From Strongyloides papillosus (Eukaryota > Nematoda > Chromadorea > Rhabditida > Strongyloididae), in NCBI GenBank assembly GCA_005656395.1, contig SRSI01000076.1, positions 54,496 to 118,495 of the forward strand: a DNA stretch of 64,000 bases, in the 5' to 3' direction. The notes beneath the pieces are model-generated. The model did not search any database, had not been told where the DNA came from, and saw only the letters and a list, made by a program, of their open reading frames with translations. The position numbers and the translations under genes are program-made. Positions 1 to 9,728 of the stretch are shown in pieces (position 1 is the stretch's first letter; each line of letters opens with the position of its first letter).

Positions 1-1
1 G

Positions 2-553
2 TGCTTCACATCTCAAGACACTCAAACATACCTCAAATCAATCGGTACTGCCTATTCTTATTCAATCCCATACCAACATGAATCTAATGGTGGAGCAGAG
101 CGCTTGATAAGGTCGATAAAAAGTTCTCTTAAAAGATTCTTTGATCTTAATGAACCTAAATCTCAAGCCTTATATAAAACTCTCATGCGACTACGACAAA
201 TACCATATGCTCCTAGGAAAGGAAGATTTACTAAGAACAAATCTCCAACACCACTGCAACTAATGTATAATGATGAGTCGAGAGAGTATACCCATCTAAC
301 TCCTCACCAAATTCTTCATCAAATTACTCCTATATTCCGTACAGGCTTTTTTAAAAGACGTCCAGATCTGAACTCAGAATGGGAAAATTGTGTCATACTT
401 TCTCGTATTAATAACAGGACTTATTTTGTAGTTGATGATAATAATACGCTTCATAGAAGAACAGCTTCAGCTGTTAAAATAACAGAAGAGGAGTTGGATG
501 AGGGAACAATTAAAGATCTTGAAAAAAATTTTAAAGTAGCATTCTCTCATTGA
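2..553 (+). CDS. Ty3/gypsy Pol C-terminus (integrase end), 5' truncated by window edge
   Basis: The frame is open from base 2 to the TGA at 551-553. It encodes the last part of a retrotransposon integrase: a segment ending in SNGGAER, in which the Glu is the expected third residue of the DDE catalytic triad, then a helical region and a SPTPLQLMYND stretch that corresponds to the usual 'SPYE.LFG' block after the catalytic core. The last ~80 residues would be the C-terminal DNA/chromatin-contact region. No frameshift is seen, so this copy may be intact beyond the window. The purine run GAAAGGGGGA directly after the stop is a good polypurine tract. The first in-frame initiator-like codon (TTG, 104) is not a real start because the frame continues upstream. 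Confidence 0.8.
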   Translation, partial: CFTSQDTQTYLKSIGTAYSYSIPYQHESNGGAERLIRSIKSSLKRFFDLNEPKSQALYKTLMRLRQIPYAPRKGRFTKNKSPTPLQLMYNDESREYTHLTPHQILHQITPIFRTGFFKRRPDLNSEWENCVILSRINNRTYFVVDDNNTLHRRTASAVKITEEELDEGTIKDLEKNFKVAFSH

Positions 554-561
554 AAGGGGGA

Positions 562-850
562 TGTTAAAATATAAATATTACACAATAATATTATAATTTT
601 ATATATGCTCTTATTTATAAATATTGATATTTTTTACACAAAAAAAATTTATTTTCCTTCTATTTTCTTCTTTCTTATGTCTTCAGTGGAAGACAAAATA
701 GGAGCACTCTTTAAGGAGAAGTGCTCCGAACTCAACATTATTAAAAGGTAATTATATTCTAGTTGGCCAATTTTACTATTTTATATTGTAATTAGTGTTA
801 GGTAGAAATAAAAGGGGTTGATCGAAGTTCCTTGTATCCAATATTCTTTT
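562..850 (+). mobile_element. Probable 3' LTR of the truncated Ty3/gypsy element
   Basis: The sequence starts TGTTAAAATA immediately after the polypurine tract that follows pol, as expected for an LTR 5' end. An AATAAA-type signal lies near 807-812. The 5' LTR is outside the window, so the right boundary is a guess; no clean CA end or target duplication could be fixed. Confidence 0.45.
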
Positions 851-989
851 AAAAATTAATACTGAGTCATGGAAATATATATGGTCATTTAAATTAGATG
901 AATGTTTTGATCTTAGTAATAGTAAAGTTAGTGATTATGATAGTGATGAAAAAATTATTCAAGAAATAAAAAAAGATAGAGTTTTTTAG
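822..989 (+). other. Short coding-like ORF next to the LTR
   Basis: A 55-codon open frame without ATG reads into charged, non-repetitive sequence (for example WKYIWSFKLDECFDL and a DYDSDEKIIQEIKK stretch) and stops at TAG 987-989. The composition looks like real protein rather than translated A/T-rich spacer. It may be a remnant of a host gene hit by the retrotransposon, or part of another element. No family was recognised. Confidence 0.25.
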
Positions 990-1250
990 AATCTATACTT
1001 AGCAACCTGACATCCTTAATGTTTTTAAAAAAACATTATTCCAATGATAAAAAGTTGTTGAAAAGTGTTTACTTTTTTAGTGATAAATAACATTTTAATA
1101 AATAAGAATGATGATAAACAAATAACATATTCATAATCAGCGTAAAATTTTGAATCTGTTGATATATAAATTTGTTAAAAATTCAAAAAAATTTTTTTTT
1201 GTTGATAATCAATTAACCTATATCTTTCTTAAAAACTAAAATTTCAAGAA
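990..1250. other. Non-coding A+T-rich spacer
   Basis: No open frame, RNA or repeat was recognised between the LTR-side ORF and the satellite array. Confidence 0.5.
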
Positions 1251-2760
1251 TCTGTTCCATGCGTTTGTAAAACAAATTCGTGGCTACAAAATGAGATATC
1301 AACCATTTCTGTAACTTATGTACACACTTCAATAAATATTATTAAATTATTTTAGTCAACTTCAATAAAATATGAAAAAAATTATTAAAAATATTAATAT
1401 TTTGACAATAAAACAAAATTTAAAAAATATGTCCCATGCGTTTGTAGAACAAACTTTTGGCTACAAAATAACACCTTAAAAATTTCTGTAGCTCAAGCAC
1501 AGGCTTCAATAAATATTCCTAAAAATTTTCTTTCATGTATAGGAAAATTTTTTAAAAACTTATTATTAATTTTTAAATTTAAATAATTCCGCAATAAAGC
1601 AATATTTAAAAAATCTGTGCCATGGGTTCGTAGAACAAACTCTTGGCTACAAAATGAGACTAAAACCATATCTGTATCTTAAGTACAAGCTTCAATAAAT
1701 ATTCCTAAAGATTTTTATTCAGATATGGGAAAATTTTTTAAAAATTATTTTAAAATTTTTAAATTTAAATAAATCCACAATAAAACAAAATTTAAAAAAT
1801 CTGTCCCATGCGTTTGTAGAACAAACTGTTGGCTACAAAATGAGACTACAGTCATATCTGTATCTTAAGCACAGGCTTCAATAAATATTCCTAAAGATTT
1901 TCATTCAAATATAGAAAATTTTTAGAAATTTATTTTAATTTTGAATAATTTCCTTAAAAAGTAATATTTTGAAAATCTGTCCCATACGTTTGTAGAACGA
2001 ACCCTTGGCTACAAAATGACACCCTAACCATTTCTGTAGCTCAAGCACAGGCTTCAATAAATATTCCTAAAGATTTTTATTCAAGTATAATAAATTTTTA
2101 AAAATTTATTTTAATTTTGAATAATTTCCTTAAAAAGTAATATTTCAAAAATTTGTCCCATGCGTTTGTAGAACAAACCCTTGGCTACAAAATGACACCC
2201 TAACCATTTCTGTAGCTCAAGCACAGGCTTCAATAAATATTCCTAAAGATTTATATTCAAGTATAGAAAATTTTTAAAAATTTATTTTAATTTTGAATAA
2301 TTTCCTTAAAAAGTATTATTTTGAAAATCTGTCCCATGCGTTTGTAGAACAAATCCTTGGCTACAAAATGACACCCTAACCATTTCTGTAGCTCAAGCAC
2401 AGGCTTCAATAAATATTCCTAAAGATTTATATTCAAGTATAGAAAATTTTTAAAAATTTATTTTAATTTTGAATAATTTCCTTAAAAAGTAATATTTTGA
2501 AAATCTGTCCCATGCGTTTGTAGAACAAACCCTTGGCTACAAAATGACACCCTAACCATTTCTGTAGCTCAAGCACAGGCTTCAATAAATATTCCTAAAG
2601 ATTTATATTCAAGTATAGAAAATTTTTAAAAATTTATTTTAATTTTGAATAATTTCCTTAAAAAGTAATATTTTGAAAATCTGTCCCATGCGTTTGTAGA
2701 ACAAACCCTTGGCTACAAAATGACACCCTAACCATTTCTGTAGCTCAAGCACAGGCTTCA
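1251..2760. repeat. Tandem satellite array, nine copies of a ~176 bp unit
   Basis: The block 'CCCATGCGTTTGTAGAACAA' followed by 'TTGGCTACAAAATGA' and 'GCTTCAATAAATATTCCTAA' recurs nine times. The CCAT of each copy starts at 1257, 1434, 1620, 1806, 1982, 2158, 2334, 2510 and 2686. Spacing is 177, 186 and 186 bp at the left, then exactly 176 bp five times. The last copies are almost identical while the left-hand copies diverge in sequence and length, as expected when unequal exchange homogenises one end. The array stops mid-unit at 2760, about 35 bp from the LTR element. No ORF crosses the units. Confidence 0.93.
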
Positions 2761-2799
2761 AAAAAAATTATAATTTAACCACAATCAAGTTTAGTTTAA

Positions 2800-2971
2800 G
2801 TAAAAATTTTTATTGGTAGTTAGCTCTCTATAATTAAATATATTAATAAAATAATAACAATGATTACAATGTGAGAAAAATGATTACATACAAAAAGATC
2901 AGAAATGTAAAGAATGATTATTTCAAAACAATTTTACTAATTTATACTAGATTTTCTTGGGAATATGTCAC
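2800..2971 (-). repeat. 3' LTR of the 2.8-7.2 kb gypsy element
   Basis: This copy is identical over 172 bp to 7044-7215. The polyprotein stop codon (2942-2944) lies inside it, so the last ~9 codons of pol are LTR sequence. Confidence 0.92.
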
Positions 2972-5900
2972 TCCATCTCCCTTTTCATTTTCAGAATTGG
3001 GATCCTCAAGAACTAACTTTAAATCCTTCACATGTGTTCTTAAGTTTCTACCCTTATTAGATTTCCTAACCAGTACTTCAGCTCCATCTTGACTTACAAC
3101 AGTATAAGGACCAACCCATTGTGGTTCTGTTTTGTTTAAATTTCTATATACCCATACTCTATCACCAACATTATACTGTTTAATTTCAACACCAGCATTA
3201 TCAAGTCTAGCATTCAGGCTCTCCCTTACATCTTTAGATTTCTGTGATGCAATTTCCCAACCAATCTTCATTTGTACATAAAAATTTTCAAATCCTTTCT
3301 CGACCTGTGCAACATCAGCTTTTGGAGCATCCTGAGGTAAATGTGGGGGTCTTCCAAACAAAACTTCATAAGGAGATTTTTGTGTTGTGAGATTTGGGTA
3401 ACTATTGTATAACCATGCTGTCCTCCATACCAACCCATGTAAATCGTTGACTCGACTTTCTAACTTTTCTCTCTTCATTATTTCTTCCATAGTTTTGAAG
3501 CTACGTTCAACTAGTGAATTTCCTTCTTTATGAAAAGGTATACCATGTTCCATTCTAACATTCAGCTTCTTCATCAGGTTCACCACTTCTTGACTTTTCA
3601 GACTAGCTTGATTGTCGCTTCTAATAACACGTGGTAATCCAAACATTGAGAAAACATTAAGTAATCCACTTATCAACGTTTCAGAACTTTGATTATCCAC
3701 TACAAATGGAACCCAATACCTCGATAATGAATCCACAACATTCACAACATATAATTTCCAAGGTTTAACAGGACCCATCACATCCCATGATATAACACTC
3801 CATGGAACTAAAGGATAATCAATTGCTTGAAATTGAGGATGCTTATCTTGAACTCCCTTGGTCTGTTGACATATCTTACATAACTTTACGTACTCAGCAA
3901 TATCACGATCTTGATTTTCCCAAGTATAGGCTTTCCTAACCATAAGTAACAGCTTATTAACACCTTGATGTCCAAATTCATCATGTATAGCCTTCAGATA
4001 ATTTTGCACCAATTGTCTCGGCATAATAGGAAGTAAGATCTCCTTACTCTCCTCACCCTCCTTTCTCAAGACCTTCTTATAAGCCACACCATTTAGAAAA
4101 ACCAACTTATTGTCAGCAATCAATTTCATAACAAATTCATCCTCCTTTTGTTTTTTAATAAATAATTCATTTGGTAATGGAAACACGTCATCACTGCAAT
4201 GGTCATCCAAAACTCCAACACCACAAACAGATCTAGATAGATCATCCGCAATACAGTTATTTTCACCTTTAATTTTAACAACAACAATGTTGTAGGCCTG
4301 TATGTAGGATACGTACCTAGCAAACATTGGATCCACGGATGATTCAATGATAGCTTTAGCAACCTTACTATCAGTATACAAATAAATTTTCCCTAAACCC
4401 AAGATATCAACATTCTCCTGCAATGTCACAGCAATTGCTTGAAGCTCCAACAAGTTAATTGTCTTCTCCCTCTTAACATAGCTCCATTTCTTAGAATAGT
4501 ACCTGACAGCCCTCAATTTTCCACTTCCATCAACCTGTCCAATAAATGCTCCCATCGCTAACATACTACTGTCACAATACACATGAAATGGCTTATGATA
4601 TTCCGGGATTTTCAAGATTGGGGGATTTGTAACCAATTTTATCAATTCCTTAAAAGATTTATCAGCTTCTTGAGACCAAATAAATTTATCTTTATTCTTA
4701 TCTTTTGTCATTTCAGTTAATGGTAAAGCAATACGTGAGAACTGTGGTATAGCATCACGAAAGAATCCAACAACACCTAAAAATTTCTTCACATCTTTCA
4801 CGTCCTTAGGTATCTTTCTTGACTTTAGAGCTTCAGTATTACTTTTAGCCGGTACTCTTCCTTGTGGAGATATAATCCATCCCAAAAACTTAATTGAATT
4901 TTGAGCTACCATGGTCTTCTTCTTCCTTATCTTTAGATTATACTTCCTCAAGGTATCAAACATTCTACGAACCAGCTCCAAGTGTTGCTCACGTGAAGAA
5001 TTCGAATAAACTACCAGATCATCCACGTAAGAAATACCATGATCACCAATAGCTTCCCTTATTATACGGTCATAGATCCTCTGCCAGTACGGCATAGCAT
5101 TTACATCACCAAATGGAACTCGAGTAAAGCAACAAGTTCCTAGCGGAGTATATACACCATAATACATTTGATCATCCTCATGTAGACGTAACTGCCAAAA
5201 ACTTTTTGCTATATCAATTGACGTATAAAAAAGTGCTTCTTGCAAGTACCCATACAACTCTGATGCTGTCTTCGTAGGATAAGAGTCAATTCTTGTACAA
5301 CTATTTAAATTTCTTAAATCTACCGCAAACCGTGGGGGTGCTATACCATCTTTAGAAGGAACCATGATAAAGTTTGATACAAAAGTAGTTTCCTTTTTCA
5401 CCAGAATTCCCGAATATAACAACTCCTTCACCAACTTAATTAACTCTTTTTCTTGAACAGGATTATAACGGAATCTAGGTGGTCTAACAAATTCCTTCCC
5501 ATTTAACACCTTCCTTGGTACTTCAATAGAACATGCACCTAAGTCGTACTCGCTTTCAGAAACAATATCTTTATATTCATGCCATAATTGTACAACATCA
5601 TCAGGTAGATCTTTATCATCATTTGCAAGTTCATGTATTTCGTCTTCAACCGGTAAAAATAATTCATCAGGGATATAGTACTGACTATTTCTTTGTATTT
5701 GTTGAGCAATCATTTTCACTGGTTCTTCTTTATCATCAAGTTTACACAAAACCTTCATAAACTTGTCCAAACCAATATCACGCATCGTACAAACACCAAG
5801 AATAGCATCATACAATCCTTCATTAGATTTAAAACACTTGTCATCAACAATTAAGAAGTCATCGCATCTTTTAACCCCATCATACTCGATATCCATAGAA

Positions 5901-6913
5901 ACACATCCTTTCGCTTGATAAATATCACCGAAGGCACTAGATAACTTAACAGAATTATTTTTAACTTTATTACGATAACCCAGATTATTAATAACAGAAT
6001 CTTTTACTAAATTAACGGTACTTCCTGTATCCAACATGACTGGAACAATCATCCTGTCATTCAATTCATCACCATTAGACTTAAATTCCATTTTGACGAT
6101 AGCTAAGTGACTCCTTCCAGCAACATCATTATCATCATGGAATTCTTTGACAGCACTAGTAGTACCTCTACTACTATTATTACTACCATAACCAGTATTC
6201 ATAGACTTTACATTCTCTTTACCAGAATCTTTACCATTGATAACTTTAGGGAAACCAAGAGCTTTCTTTTTACAGTCACTTTCTCTATGTCCCCTCTCAT
6301 TACACCAAAAACATTGACCTTTGAAACGATATCCACCTTTACCATCAAGATTGTTTGAAGATCTCAAGATAGATCTACCAGCCCTCATCCGTCTGCATCC
6401 CATCAGTGTAGTGTGCAAGTCAGAAACCAATTCCTTATACGTGGAGTAGTCATTCTTATACAATAACCTTCTAAACAGCTCTTCTTCACTAGATACCAAC
6501 TGTGTAACCTGACTTATCTGATGTGCCAACAATTCCTCACCATTTAAACTTTGCGCTGTTATCTTCAACAGTTGACCATACTCCAGTAGAGAAGCTTCAA
6601 ACTTATCTTCCCTCCAATCCAACTTAAAAACTTTCAACTTATTATGGGCTACGATGACACTCTGGCTACCATCAAATTTCTTTAAAATTTTCTCCTTTGC
6701 CACGTCATAACTGTCATCATCCTCAGCAACAGCCTCATAATATTCAACAATAGATTCAGGCATCATCGCCAACAACGCATTCTTCTTTTTAATATCCATA
6801 GTCAACCCGTCAACAATCCATAATCTCTCAAGTCGCTTAATATACTGCTTGAGATCACCATCAGACTCAGAATACACCTTTACCGACAGCCACGCTTGTC
6901 CAATGTTAGCCAT
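2942..6913 (-). CDS. Ty3/gypsy Gag-Pol polyprotein, single frame
   Basis: One uninterrupted frame encodes Gag, protease, RT, RNase H and integrase. From the first ATG (6913, MANIGQAW) it is 1323 aa. The frame is open upstream through the leader to within the 5' LTR (TAA at 7064-7066) but has no ATG there, so 6913 is the preferred start. Visible landmarks with approximate residues: CCHC zinc knuckle 201-214; protease DTGS near 295; RT with YVDD at 629-632; RNase H with CDSS, ELQA and TDSK blocks; integrase HHCC (H-x-G-H, CKICQQ); DDE at D1044, D1100 and E1136, giving the D35E spacing of Ty3 integrases. All catalytic residues seen are intact. Gag and Pol share one frame with no stop or shift, so the Gag:Pol ratio must be set by processing or another route. 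Confidence 0.92.
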   Translation of the reverse strand: MANIGQAWLSVKVYSESDGDLKQYIKRLERLWIVDGLTMDIKKKNALLAMMPESIVEYYEAVAEDDDSYDVAKEKILKKFDGSQSVIVAHNKLKVFKLDWREDKFEASLLEYGQLLKITAQSLNGEELLAHQISQVTQLVSSEEELFRRLLYKNDYSTYKELVSDLHTTLMGCRRMRAGRSILRSSNNLDGKGGYRFKGQCFWCNERGHRESDCKKKALGFPKVINGKDSGKENVKSMNTGYGSNNSSRGTTSAVKEFHDDNDVAGRSHLAIVKMEFKSNGDELNDRMIVPVMLDTGSTVNLVKDSVINNLGYRNKVKNNSVKLSSAFGDIYQAKGCVSMDIEYDGVKRCDDFLIVDDKCFKSNEGLYDAILGVCTMRDIGLDKFMKVLCKLDDKEEPVKMIAQQIQRNSQYYIPDELFLPVEDEIHELANDDKDLPDDVVQLWHEYKDIVSESEYDLGACSIEVPRKVLNGKEFVRPPRFRYNPVQEKELIKLVKELLYSGILVKKETTFVSNFIMVPSKDGIAPPRFAVDLRNLNSCTRIDSYPTKTASELYGYLQEALFYTSIDIAKSFWQLRLHEDDQMYYGVYTPLGTCCFTRVPFGDVNAMPYWQRIYDRIIREAIGDHGISYVDDLVVYSNSSREQHLELVRRMFDTLRKYNLKIRKKKTMVAQNSIKFLGWIISPQGRVPAKSNTEALKSRKIPKDVKDVKKFLGVVGFFRDAIPQFSRIALPLTEMTKDKNKDKFIWSQEADKSFKELIKLVTNPPILKIPEYHKPFHVYCDSSMLAMGAFIGQVDGSGKLRAVRYYSKKWSYVKREKTINLLELQAIAVTLQENVDILGLGKIYLYTDSKVAKAIIESSVDPMFARYVSYIQAYNIVVVKIKGENNCIADDLSRSVCGVGVLDDHCSDDVFPLPNELFIKKQKEDEFVMKLIADNKLVFLNGVAYKKVLRKEGEESKEILLPIMPRQLVQNYLKAIHDEFGHQGVNKLLLMVRKAYTWENQDRDIAEYVKLCKICQQTKGVQDKHPQFQAIDYPLVPWSVISWDVMGPVKPWKLYVVNVVDSLSRYWVPFVVDNQSSETLISGLLNVFSMFGLPRVIRSDNQASLKSQEVVNLMKKLNVRMEHGIPFHKEGNSLVERSFKTMEEIMKREKLESRVNDLHGLVWRTAWLYNSYPNLTTQKSPYEVLFGRPPHLPQDAPKADVAQVEKGFENFYVQMKIGWEIASQKSKDVRESLNARLDNAGVEIKQYNVGDRVWVYRNLNKTEPQWVGPYTVVSQDGAEVLVRKSNKGRNLRTHVKDLKLVLEDPNSENEKGDGVTYSQENLV

Positions 6914-7043
6914 GTTAGTAAAGTTTGATGATTCACCAAGATCTGAAAACGCCGCCAATTCCAAAATTGTGAATCCGCTACTATCAAAATTCTTCTTTAG
7001 CAATACAAGCCTTGGTCCAGTAAAAATTGGCTCGTATAGTAAA

Positions 7044-7215
7044 GTAAAAATTTTTATTGGTAGTTAGCTCTCTATAATTAAATATATTAATAAAATAATA
7101 ACAATGATTACAATGTGAGAAAAATGATTACATACAAAAAGATCAGAAATGTAAAGAATGATTATTTCAAAACAATTTTACTAATTTATACTAGATTTTC
7201 TTGGGAATATGTCAC
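7044..7215 (-). repeat. 5' LTR of the 2.8-7.2 kb gypsy element
   Basis: This is the second, identical copy of the 172 bp LTR; it should carry the promoter of the element. The right flank TTTAA matches the left flank of the 3' LTR. Confidence 0.92.
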
Positions 7216-7220
7216 TTTAA

Positions 7221-8136
7221 TAGAAATATAATTTCCTGTTTAAATGCTTTTTTTCAATTTTATTTCTGTAATAATCTTCTTCATTGTTTATTTTCTATTA
7301 AAAAGTTGTAATTAACTCATATTTTTTTGTTTATTTGTATAAATACTGTAATAGTAAACAAATAAATAACTAATGTAAAGATTACTTGGAATTTTGTCAC
7401 TGTAACTTTTATCCTAAGAAGAAAATTTTGTTTACTTCATTTTTTAGGTGTTTACACACAACTTTTTTAAAATATAATTTTAAAAATAGATTCCGCATGT
7501 TAAATTACGTATAATTGTAAATTTTTAGGGCATAATAATCATTTTAAAATTTTGACAAATTTAGATGGCAGGTTGCTATCTATACTATTTAAAAATTTAT
7601 ACCAAAAATTTTAAAATAGAGCATTGTCTTCCTCCTATAACTTGTTTAGAAGATAAAATAGCAAATCATATCACTAATTACAGTTCTCAATCTAAGATCA
7701 CGGATTACTTCAGAAAATGTTCCTAAAGATAAATAATCATAATTTTACTATATTTTATAGTAATTTGTTTTTATTTTATATGGAATATTTTTATCATTTA
7801 ACTTTGACTGATAAATATTTACATAATTTTTAGATTTTAGTTGCCATTTTTAATAGTATATTAAACGACCTCTTAATAATAAAGCCTCTACATAGTTATC
7901 AAATCCCTTAGTACCGGCAAGGAGTTCATTTGGAGGTTACACTGCAATCTAATTTTTTTAATAAAAATGTTTGCAACGTATAGTAATATATTTTCAACTA
8001 TAATTATTAAATATCTATATCTCTCATCGTTAGCAACATATTTTATTTTTACTAATAAAAAATGAAATATAAAAATTATGTAGTTTGAATACAACTGTGA
8101 TTCTTTTTTTGGCTCAACTTGTACATTTTTAAAATA
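7221..8136. other. Non-coding A+T-rich spacer
   Basis: No supported gene was found between the gypsy element and the Ly6-like gene. The open frame at 7888-8094 (minus) has no recognisable protein features. Confidence 0.5.
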
Positions 8137-8611
8137 TCACTTAAAAAGTGTCATAATTATAGTTATTAAAATAGTTAAGCTTATTTTTAATTTGTCACTT
8201 GAATTGTTATGTTTAATAATCTCATCTTGTAAAAATTCTAATTTCATAATATTACAATTATCCCAATTACAAAGACATAAAACGTAATTTCCCTTATATT
8301 CAATAAAACATCTTGGTATGGTAGCATTATGCTAGAAAATAGTATATAATTATAAAAAAATTTTAACAATATTTGCTTACCATATTTTCAATACCATTAA
8401 CTGGATCTGTTGTGCACCCTAATGTCTTGTTAAAATTTGCATCATCTTTACGATAGCACAGTCCACTACATTCAACAGTGCGATATTCAAACTTAATACG
8501 ATCATTTAAATGTTTTGAAGTGTCGTGTAATGTTTGGCATTTAATAGCTGAAGCATAGTAAATGTTAGAAATAAAACTAATCACAATTAATATATAAAAG
8601 TTAAAATTCAT
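8137..8611 (-). CDS. Secreted Ly6/uPAR-like (three-finger) protein, GPI-anchored, two exons
   Basis: Exon 1 is 8611-8381 (77 codons). A 49 bp intron (8380-8332, donor GTAAGC, acceptor TTTCTAG, phase 0) leads to exon 2, 8331-8137, giving 141 aa. Residues ~1-21 form a signal peptide (hydrophobic core ILIVISFISNIYYASA). The mature part has eight Cys: IKC, VEC, GLC, LGC, PRC, and a final VLCLCNWDNCN in which C-x-C-N-x-x-x-C-N is the closing signature of Ly6/uPAR domains. The C-terminus is Asn/Ser-rich and then hydrophobic (KISLTILITIIMTLF), typical of a GPI-anchor signal. It is inferred to be a cell-surface protein with unknown ligand. Without the second exon it would look like a meaningless 82-codon ORF. 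Confidence 0.78.
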
Positions 8612-9061
8612 TTTGTTTTATGAATATTTTTTAACAAATGTAATTTTTATATTTATACCATAAAAAAATTCAAAAACCTACATTAATTCTCATATTTATC
8701 ATAAAACTTTGTTTGTAAGCATTTTCTATAACCTTGTAGAAAAAAACACTCATATATTTTTCACATAAGCAAAATTTTTATAAATATTACACACAAAAGA
8801 AATGAGAAATATTTTGACAGATCTATCTAAAATGCAATCAAAATTCCCACCTGTTAAAAAAATCAACATTTATTTAAATTTTAAAATTATCAAGCGACAG
8901 AAAATATTTTTTAAACGACGGAAAATACTAAGTTTTCGCAATATTTTGCTGTTTTTTAACAAAATTATATATGTTTTATATTTTAAGTAATGTAACTTTT
9001 ATTTAATCTTAACGTTTTTGATAAAACGCTAATCTTAGGATATACTTTTTTTCTAGTGTAC

Positions 9062-9188
9062 TGTGATATATGGAGATTTTATTAAATATTAATATTACAA
9101 TTACTAATATGATAATTTAAAATATATTTGATATTATATAAGTGTTGTATTTTTATATTATATTGTCCTTTCAAATAAAGACATTACA
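9062..9188 (+). repeat. 5' LTR (127 bp) of the 9.1-13.4 kb element
   Basis: It is identical to 13303-13429 and has TG...CA ends. It contains an AATAAA near its 3' end (9174-9179). Confidence 0.94.
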
Positions 9189-9212
9189 CTGGCGTTTGGG
9201 CTTATAATCAAC

Positions 9213-9728
9213 ATGTCGACAAATAGCAGCTTAAGCGGAGGAAATAATGTTGAGACAGCAGTTGGAAATGGTCAAGGTTTCGCAGGTCAAAAATTCACAA
9301 TAGTTCCTCAAGGAACTGTTCCTGAATTCAACCCAAAGAAAGAAAAGTGGATTGATTACAAGGAGCGCTTCGAAATTGCCTGCGAGCTTCATGGGATTGT
9401 TGATAAGAAGATGGAAAGGTCCCTTCTTATTGGAGCACTTTCACCGGAAACTTACAGGAAAGTTCGTATAAGTGCCGCCCCAAGAAGACCTATTGAATTA
9501 AGTTTGAATGAATTAAAAGAGATACTTGATTCAATTTATGAACCTGAGAAAAACAATTTAGTGGCAAGACTCAAGGCGTTAGAGATATGCCAAGAACAAG
9601 GTGAACCTATCCACAGATATGTAGATAGACTTAAGGATGCAATAGCACAATGTTATTTAGATAGTGTTCAAGATGCAAAAGATTTGATAACCACAATGAT
9701 TTTTACAAAAGGTTTGAAAAACGATTAA
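9213..9728 (+). CDS. Gag N-terminal/capsid part, ends at an in-frame TAA
   Basis: This 171 aa frame starts at the ATG of MSTNSSLSGGN, 24 bp after the 5' LTR. It matches the general Ty3 capsid layout: a proline-containing 'FNPKKEKWIDYKERFE' block, then helical sequence with a 'PETYRKVR' and 'RYVDRLKDAI' region. It lacks the nucleocapsid zinc knuckles, which lie just after the stop in the same frame. The stop (TAA, 9726-9728) is directly followed by ATG (9729). It may be a single nonsense mutation in an otherwise young element, or a natural stop-start junction separating capsid from nucleocapsid-Pol. Confidence 0.85.
   Translation: MSTNSSLSGGNNVETAVGNGQGFAGQKFTIVPQGTVPEFNPKKEKWIDYKERFEIACELHGIVDKKMERSLLIGALSPETYRKVRISAAPRRPIELSLNELKEILDSIYEPEKNNLVARLKALEICQEQGEPIHRYVDRLKDAIAQCYLDSVQDAKDLITTMIFTKGLKND

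Larger units (their letters stand above)
2795..7220 (-). mobile_element. Complete Ty3/gypsy LTR retrotransposon with identical LTRs
   Basis: Two identical 172 bp LTRs (3' LTR 2800-2971, 5' LTR 7044-7215) bracket one long gag-pol frame on the minus strand. TTTAA at 2795-2799 and again at 7216-7220 is the likely 5 bp target duplication. Read in the element's direction, the LTR begins GTGACATATTCC, like the AGTGAC-type ends of some insect gypsy-group elements, and ends TTTTTAC. A polypurine tract (AAAAGGGAGATGGA) abuts the 3' LTR. No convincing primer-binding site could be matched to a tRNA after the 5' LTR. LTR identity plus an unbroken ORF indicate a very recent insertion. Confidence 0.93.

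Noticed and set aside
1251..2760. Regularly spaced repeats as a CRISPR array
   Set aside because: The whole ~176 bp unit is repeated, not a short repeat with unique spacers, and the DNA is eukaryotic.
2871..3092. 73-codon plus-strand ORF
   Set aside because: It overlaps the LTR and the antisense of the gypsy polyprotein; a shadow frame.
8802..8990. 62-codon ORF as a small gene
   Set aside because: It lies in the left arm of a repeated transposon and its second copy (near 30460) does not keep the frame.
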